This document shows positions 59,410-64,000 of a DNA stretch of 64,000 nt, piece by piece. How positions within the stretch are numbered: position 1 is the first letter of the stretch; each line of letters begins with the position of its first letter. The position numbers and the translations under genes were made by a program. The DNA is taken from assembly GCA_031308135.1 (NCBI GenBank), contig JAHLJT010009355.1:7427074-7491073 (forward strand), read 5' to 3'. The notes below the pieces were generated by a model. That model did not search any database. It worked only from the letters and a program-made list of their open reading frames with translations, and had not been told where the DNA came from. The DNA is from Acheta domesticus. Lineage: Eukaryota; Arthropoda; Insecta; Orthoptera; Gryllidae.

Positions 59410-60090
59410 TTTAATTAGCGGTACGACATCGATGTAAATGCTTTCCAAATATAAATGTTTTTGTAGAAACACCTACGTTTTGAACGTCGATATATTATGT
59501 TATGTACACCGATGTTGTTTTAACATCAATGTTTTTTGCTCGATGTTTTTACGGTTTCGATGTTGTTGTTTTTTGTGAAAAAAAATCCCAAGGTTACAAT
59601 TTTCTAAAATTTAAAATGTGAAGCAACAACTAATAGTACTTCTGTCACTTTACGAGATCAAATGAAGGGAACTCTATTTGCCCTATTTTGATTGAGCAGA
59701 CTATCTCTCACTCGAGATTACCTCGATGGCCTTCTAGTATTTCCTACATCTTTCTTCGTATTTCGCACATTGAGAGGCGGTCGGCGCATGCGCCGTGGAC
59801 TCTCTTTCCCGAAACCTTCTTGGTGAACTTAGGACTGCCCCTTTGCGATGACACTGGGAGGTCAAGTGTAGTTTTGTTCCTTGGTACTTTTTGGTTTTGT
59901 TTTCAGTTAAAGCTTAATTATAAAGTAATATACATGTCGACTGTCAAATGAAGTTTTGTTGCTCACGAATTTAATACTAGAGGATGCCAGATGCTTAAAA
60001 ACATCGCATGTGTTTGGTTGATGTATTATTAACATCGATGTTTTTAATTTTGAACATCGATCTTTGAAATCATTGATGTTTTGTTATCGA
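59410..60090. repeat. CATCGATGTTTT-motif element, possible DNA transposon
   Basis: ACATCGATGT-type motifs cluster at 59,425-59,580 and again at 60,000-60,085, bracketing about 420 bp of unrelated sequence. The same motif cluster is at 6,240-6,390. The layout suggests subterminal repeats at both ends of a non-autonomous element, but I cannot define exact ends or a target duplication. An 87-codon frame inside (59,688-59,951) is unassigned. Confidence 0.35.
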
Positions 60091-60350
60091 ATAGCTTACA
60101 GGTGGCGCGTTGCTGCAATCTCAGAAGAAAAGAAATTGAAGGAAACTTATGATAACATTCAATTTACATTGTCATTTTTATTAAAACTTGTTCATTTTCA
60201 TATGGAAACATTTTATGGCCTCGTTTTATTACATTTATTATTATTTATCTATTTATTTATTCGAGTGCTTACGGATACACGATTTTTTTTTGTTTTTCCG
60301 ACTGGTGCGTACACGAATAAATCAGAATGTTTTCCGATGCGTGAGCTGTG

Positions 60351-60370
60351 TATTATACCCAGGTATAATA
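60351..60370. other. perfect 9-bp inverted repeat
   Basis: TATTATACC and GGTATAATA separated by CA. It lies 15-20 bp upstream of a tRNA-like head. Confidence 0.8.
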
Positions 60371-60380
60371 CCAGTTGTGC

Positions 60381-60530
60381 GGACCTGGATGGCCGACGTG
60401 CCTAAGAGCGTGTATCGACTTAGCACTTCCATCCGAGGGGTCGCGGGATTGAGTCCCGCCTTGGTTGGTCTTGGTCTTGGTCTTGGTTGGTGTTGGTCTC
60501 CAGTGCATGGTCGAATATGCGTTCCATCGG
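60381..60530 (+). mobile_element. tRNA-like (class II) SINE head followed by TTGGTC repeats
   Basis: GGATGGCCGACGTGCCTAAG matches the A-box/D-arm region of Leu/Ser-type tRNAs. A long variable-arm-like stretch follows, then GGATTGAGTCC (60,446-60,456) close to the B-box consensus in a GCGGG/CCCGC T-stem. After the head comes a TTGGTC hexamer run (60,461-60,490) and GGTCTCCAGTGCATGG. No acceptor-end pairing strong enough for a real tRNA. Confidence 0.6.
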
Positions 60531-60639
60531 AACGTGAAGGACAACCGGCTGTCGGCCCTAAGGAAGAAGATAATAGCGAGTCGTACCATTTGACAGTACG
60601 TGCGGTTTGTAGCAGCAAAGATTTGCCGTTTTCTTCCCA

Positions 60640-60960
60640 TTTCGCTCCGCGCACCTGAGCTGAGCAGAGCTGCGCTGTGGTGTGGGGCGCGACGCACCCT
60701 GGGCGGGGCCCCAGGGCCTTCCGTCGCGGCGGCGAGGCTGGCGGGCTGGCGGGCGGGCGGGTGGCCTCCCGGTAAGAATCGATGCGTGACGAATGCGGCC
60801 CCTGGCGGCCAGGCGCGAGCCTTTCAGGCGGCGTGAAACGCCCGTGAAATGGGCTGACGAAACACTCGAGCACTGGGACGCGCGCGGAAACAACTTCTGA
60901 CAGTTGCCGCGCGCTGCGCTTGCATGGCGGAGTGAATAGTTCACGCAAACGAAAGGGAGA
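60640..60960. other. GC-rich CpG-dense patch
   Basis: CpG-dense with a GGCGGGCTGGCGGGCGGGCG run. A 208-codon minus frame (60,948-60,322) spans this patch and the tRNA-like SINE and is therefore not accepted as a gene. Confidence 0.4.
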
Positions 60961-61071
60961 ACACTACTGAGGTGAATCGGTTGAATTTTGTTGTGAAAGG
61001 AGTTTATCAGCGTGTAAACATCTTTTCTTTTCTTACTCTTTCCTCTTATTGCTCATATATCGGCTCAGGGC

Positions 61072-61290
61072 ATTAACTGATGTCACTGCTGTGCCTCTGA
61101 CCGGGAGGTCCTAGGGTTCGAGTCCCGACGGCGGCAGGATTTTCGACACTAGCTGGACAGCTGGTCGAGTTCAGTCTGTTAGGATGAGAATTCTAACGGA
61201 CAGCTGCTCCGACTGGTAGTTTACCATGGTTTCTCCGACAAACACAGTCGTATGCCGGAGCAGTACCTAACAAACGGCTCGCTGAGGTAA
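61072..61290 (+). mobile_element. SINE family A with intact head, 3'-truncated, plus strand
   Basis: CTGATGTCACTGCTGTGCCT, CTGACCGGGAGGTCCTAGG, perfect B box GGTTCGAGTCC (61,115-61,125), CCGACGGCGGCAGGATTTTC, GACACTAGCTGGACAGCTGG, GAGAATTCTAACGGACAGCT, TCCGACTGGTAGTTTACCAT and GTATGCCGGAGCAGTACC. It stops before the TTACACAC tract. Best head of the family in the window. Confidence 0.75.
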
Positions 61291-61319
61291 TAACTAAATC
61301 ACCAGAAATATTCAAATTT

Positions 61320-61520
61320 CTCACGAAATGGGAGTGAGTTGGGGGAGTCGCTTTTCAACTACTAGGTCATACAGCGACCACTTGTAATTACCATTGGTTT
61401 TTCAAACATTGGGGGTCACTGTAAGGGGAACACAAGAGAACAACATGAACACACAAACATACATGACCTAGACGGGATTACAACCCGCGACCCTTCCAGC
61501 TGAGGCAGCCTATCCAGTCT
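61320..61520 (-). mobile_element. tRNA-like SINE fragment, minus strand
   Basis: The complement of 61,468-61,520 reads CTGCCTCAGCTGGAAGGGTC and then GGTTGTAATCC (B-box-like, complement of 61,475-61,485) with a GCGGG/CCCGT T-stem. Body to about 61,320 is not matched elsewhere. Confidence 0.4.
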
Positions 61521-61545
61521 GGCTCTTGCATTGAAGGATCGAAGG

Positions 61546-61653
61546 TCGAAGGCTGTGTTGCCGACGTTTCGACCGTCTTATCGTGGTCTTCCTCAGGGCT
61601 GGTCTGCGCCGGAGTGGCCAGCGCGGTCGGAACGTCGGCAACACAGCCTTCGA
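61546..61653. repeat. hairpin: two 30-bp inverted arms, 48-nt loop
   Basis: TCGAAGGCTGTGTTGCCGAC (left arm from 61,546) pairs with GTCGGCAACACAGCCTTCGA (right arm to 61,653). The arms extend to 30 bp with one mismatch. The loop contains CCTCAGGGCTGG. The GTTGCCGACGTTTCGACCG motif is a widespread insect repeat motif to my knowledge. Here it is in inverted duplicate. Confidence 0.85.
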
Positions 61654-61679
61654 CGCGGCGTCACCCGGACAGCCAAGAT

Positions 61680-62095
61680 CACGGTGTAAGATATATAGGT
61701 GTGTCAACTAGCCGCCTTTAGGGCAAATTTTGTTAAGTCAGTTTGAGGCTAGTTCCTCGCTTGTCCATACGGTGCGCACGATCGGTTTGGATCACGGTGT
61801 AAGATGTACATCTTAAGATGACATCTTAAACTGTGAATATTACACAGTTTTACAAAACATTTCCTACCCATTTTCGTAACTGTTGGCTCTAGACTTTACC
61901 AATTCCACCGCGAAACGACAAACCACTGACTTGAAATTTGAAATCAGCTGGCCACAGAGCTCTCGAAATGGATCACGACCTTGCCCAATGAGACACAAAG
62001 ATCTCAGCGCTTATATGCGAGAACTGTGAGAACTATCCTCACATGAACTTCAGTTTTAGACTGGGAGTGAACACACCTACACATCTTACACCGTG
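61680..62095. mobile_element. TIR element (MITE), ~25-bp ends
   Basis: Left end CACGGTGTAAGATATATAGG TGTGT (61,680-61,704). Right end is its inverted counterpart with few differences (62,071-62,095). A further direct CACGGTGTAAGAT is internal at 61,793, followed by a small palindromic patch, and a partial second right end (CACACCTATACATCGTGG) lies at 62,285-62,302, each preceded by CTTCAGTTTTAGACTG. No transposase. Superfamily unassigned. Confidence 0.65.
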
Positions 62096-62310
62096 GTAGC
62101 CAAACACGACTCAATGGACAGAGGATGGTTAGTGGGAGGGGCGCATGAACTCAGTGTGTGCGCGTGCGTGTGTTTTGTGTGTGGTGAAGTGCTCTTGTCT
62201 TGTAATCTTGTATTTTGTATTAATGCTTTTAATAATAATGAATGAACAGTATTATAACACAGAAGCTTCAGTTTTAGACTGAACACACCTATACATCGTG
62301 GCCAAGATCC
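62096..62310. repeat. repeat of the element's right end
   Basis: TTCAGTTTTAGACTG...GAACACACCTA occurs at 62,050-62,080 and 62,267-62,290. A (GT)n-rich stretch lies between. Confidence 0.5.
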
Positions 62311-62439
62311 TTCTCATGACTCGGGCCGCGGAAGCCTATTACTCCGGCACTTGCATTGTTTGTAATGCGCATAAAGTACATATTTCGGAATTTGTAGTCA
62401 ATCAACCTACGCCGGTGGCATCATTTCGAGGTTGATATG

Positions 62440-62655
62440 GCGCGCAACCATCGGCCGGCGGGCGGGCGGCGCGGGTCGCCTGCGCGGCGTCTGCGCGTCG
62501 CGAGCGCGCGGCCCCGATTCGCCCGCGGACAATCGCCGATCGGTCGGCTGCGCCCAGCTGCCCGCGGTGCCGCGCTCTGGTCGTTGGCCCCTGGCCTCCG
62601 ACCCCGATCGCCACGCTCCGAGGACCGGCCGCAAATGCTGTCCCTTCGAAACGAA
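62440..62655. other. GC-rich CpG-dense patch
   Basis: CpG-dense with frames open on both strands. No domain recognised. Confidence 0.35.
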
Positions 62656-62668
62656 TATCGGTTTGCAG

Positions 62669-62750
62669 GCCCGGTGGCCGAGGTCGCCGAGGCAGTACTG
62701 CCCTAGCGATCTCGAACCGAAGGGTCGCGGGTTCCAGTTCGTGATGCCGG
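62669..62750 (+). mobile_element. tRNA-like (class II) SINE head, family B
   Basis: GGTGGCCGAGGTCGCCGAGG matches the A-box/D-arm of Leu/Ser-type tRNAs, followed by a variable-arm-like stretch and GGTCGCGGGTTCCAGTTC with a B-box-like GGTTCCAGTTC. Aligns with 5,975-6,045. Confidence 0.6.
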
Positions 62751-62814
62751 TTGCGCCAATTGCAGAGGTCATTCGTCGCGTCTCGTAAGCGTAGCGCGTG
62801 TTTTTCATCAGAAG

Positions 62815-63005
62815 GTGGCGCTGATCTTTCCCAGCTGGATGGCGAGATCCGATGTCGACCTACCGTCGACTAGCGGGGTTTCCCTCAACCAGGTATTTCC
62901 CACCAGCAGGGCACCGCCCCAGCCGGGGCAAGCTCTTAGCTTCCGACCGGTCTCCCGGCATGTGTGATAGTGTAATGCATGTTATGGTTGGGGTATGGTT
63001 GTGTG
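62815..63005 (-). mobile_element. SINE family A middle fragment, minus strand
   Basis: Complement of family A: GTCGACTAGCGGGGTTTCCC, AACCAGGTATTTCCCACCAG, GCCGGGGCAAGCTCTTAGCT, CCGACCGGTCTCCCGGCATG and GTAATGCATGTTATGG, matching 13,060-13,250. Confidence 0.7.
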
Positions 63006-63021
63006 TTCGTTTACCCACTAT

Positions 63022-63285
63022 CACAGTGGTCTCAAGGTCTTCTACTGGTGGCAGTGGCATGCATCGTGGCAGCGTGGCATGGCCTGAGATTCTCTGCGCA
63101 ATCAGAGTCGGAAAAGGGAACTATTTCGAGTAGTAGTAATCCCGCCGTTTACAACAGGGATGGCGTTGGTCTCTGGTGGCGGGGTGATGAACTGCGTGGA
63201 GGGGCGATTTCGTTGTGGCACTCGTGCCACGGACTCCCGCTCAGTGGCATCCGACCTTGACAACACTGCTCTATCATATCGTTTC
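63022..63285 (+). mobile_element. dispersed repeat D, second copy
   Basis: CAGTGGTCTCAAGG, CTACTGGTGGCAGTGGCA, CAGGGATGGCGTTGG, GGGGTGATGAACTGCGTGGA and CGACCTTGACAACACTGCT match 5,487-5,728 in order. It lies directly next to the SINE fragment. Ends are not inverted repeats. Confidence 0.65.
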
Positions 63286-63479
63286 ATCCTCATAGATACC
63301 ATAACGTTAAAATCACATAGTAGTAGCTAATGGCCTAGAAGTTGATGAGACCTTAAAAAAACAAAAAAACAAAATAATCGATTTCTATCCCTTACCGAAA
63401 TTCATGAGAACGAATCGAGTCACCTAGATAACCAAATTTCGCTTTGCAAGCCAATAATTGTAGGACGCAGTAAACTCCT

Positions 63480-63790
63480 CGCCACGCATGTCCAAGTCGA
63501 CAAAGACGCTGTGATCTTTACCGAATTCTACCTCCATCTGGAGGGAAATTCTAGCGGCCAGATGCTCTAATCTTCAGTTTTCCATAGCTTTTCTTAGGGA
63601 GTTTTTGCGCCCTCGAACGTTAAGCACTATCGATCTTCTGCGCAATGCGCAGATGCACAAAAGTGATGCGGAACTTGAACCGCGCATGAGAAGAACATCG
63701 ATATGCTCACAGTTCGAGGTGGCAAAAACTCCATACTCGTACCAAGCGAATGTCAGAGCAATATCCTAACCAACGAGCAACCGATCGCAC
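63480..63790 (+). mobile_element. SINE family A fragment interrupted by a fold-back element
   Basis: Left part: GGAAATTCTAGCGGCCAGAT, GCTCTAATCTTCAGTTTTCC. Right part: AAGCGAATGTCAGAGCAATA, TCCTAACC. These two parts are adjacent in intact family A copies and here are separated by 63,598-63,732. Confidence 0.6.
63598..63732. mobile_element. 135-bp fold-back (stem-loop) MITE
   Basis: Left end GGAGTTTTTGCGCCCTCGAA C. The right end is the inverted GTTCGAGGTGGCAAAAACTC C, and similarity continues inward for about 55 nt (TAAGCA/GAGCA, TATCGAT, TTCT, ATGCGC). The whole element can therefore fold on itself. It also contains a perfect palindrome TCTGCGCAATGCGCAGA (63,637-63,653). Inserted in a SINE. 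No target duplication seen. Confidence 0.7.
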
Positions 63791-64000
63791 CCAAACATCT
63801 CTCTCATTCTGGTCCCTTATTCTCCAGTTTACAAAAGCAGGACCAGAGGTGGAACACCACTACCTTCCAACTATATCATGCACCACACTCACCAAAGACC
63901 ATAGTAGTTGACGCGTCCAGAAAGAGTAAATAGTTAATATTCTTTTTTGTATGCCTTGATATGAATTGGTTTCTTCCCTTTTTTTTCTTTAAAAATTTCT
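63791..64000. other. spacer to window end
   Basis: No feature recognised. Confidence 0.3.

Noticed and set aside
60188..60658. 156-codon plus frame and 208-codon minus frame at 60,322-60,948
   Set aside because: Both run through a tRNA-like SINE head and a TTGGTC hexamer array, then a GC-rich patch. No domain.

Overview
This is eukaryotic, most likely insect (arthropod), nuclear DNA. The organism call rests on indirect signs: jockey-type LINE 3' fragments, tRNA-derived SINEs, a TTAA-flanked piggyBac-type MITE, AT-rich spacer broken every few kilobases by GC-rich patches in which CpG is not depleted, and no bacterial gene organisation. I cannot name the species. I found no protein-coding gene I can support. 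The long reading frames are low-complexity GC tracts, frames that read through the assembly gap, or frames that break between the two copies of the duplicated segment.

Layout. 1-28.9 kb is single-copy spacer with dispersed repeats: tRNA-derived SINEs (about 3.84-4.16, 5.98, 11.96-12.44, 12.99-13.52, 14.8-15.1, 21.15-21.79 and 27.2-27.6 kb), a tandem-repeat block carrying a nested element (5.14-5.86 kb), a hAT-like remnant (9.61-10.73 kb) with a nested piggyBac-type MITE (10,188-10,651), a 10-bp minisatellite (11,251-11,340), a MITE with long terminal inverted repeats (14,032-14,590), a LINE 3' end (20.6-21.1 kb) and GC-rich islands at about 5, 7, 10.9, 17, 22.2, 23.4-24.4, 25.2, 26.9 and 28.4-29.1 kb.

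28.96-43.418 kb and 44.419-59.175 kb are two copies of the same roughly 14.5-kb segment in the same orientation, separated by exactly 1000 Ns. The first copy stops at the gap and its match in the second copy ends at 59,175. The second copy starts immediately after the gap and its match starts inside the first contig. This dovetail geometry is what two unmerged overlapping contig ends (alternative haplotypes) look like, so the segment is probably present once per haploid genome. Read as alleles, the copies differ by two LINE insertions (copy 1 only), one 686-bp MITE with 10-bp target-site duplications (copy 2 only), at least three length-variable tandem arrays and many one-base indels. Substitution density is very uneven: almost none near 32.5 kb, high near 37.6 kb.

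59.2-64 kb is again a repeat mosaic: tRNA-like SINE heads, a 30-bp-arm hairpin (61,546-61,653), a TIR element (61,680-62,095), a second copy of the repeat seen at 5.49-5.73 kb, and a 135-bp fold-back element inserted in a SINE (63,598-63,732). There is no gene pathway to describe. The value of the window is in its mobile-element history and in the haplotype comparison.
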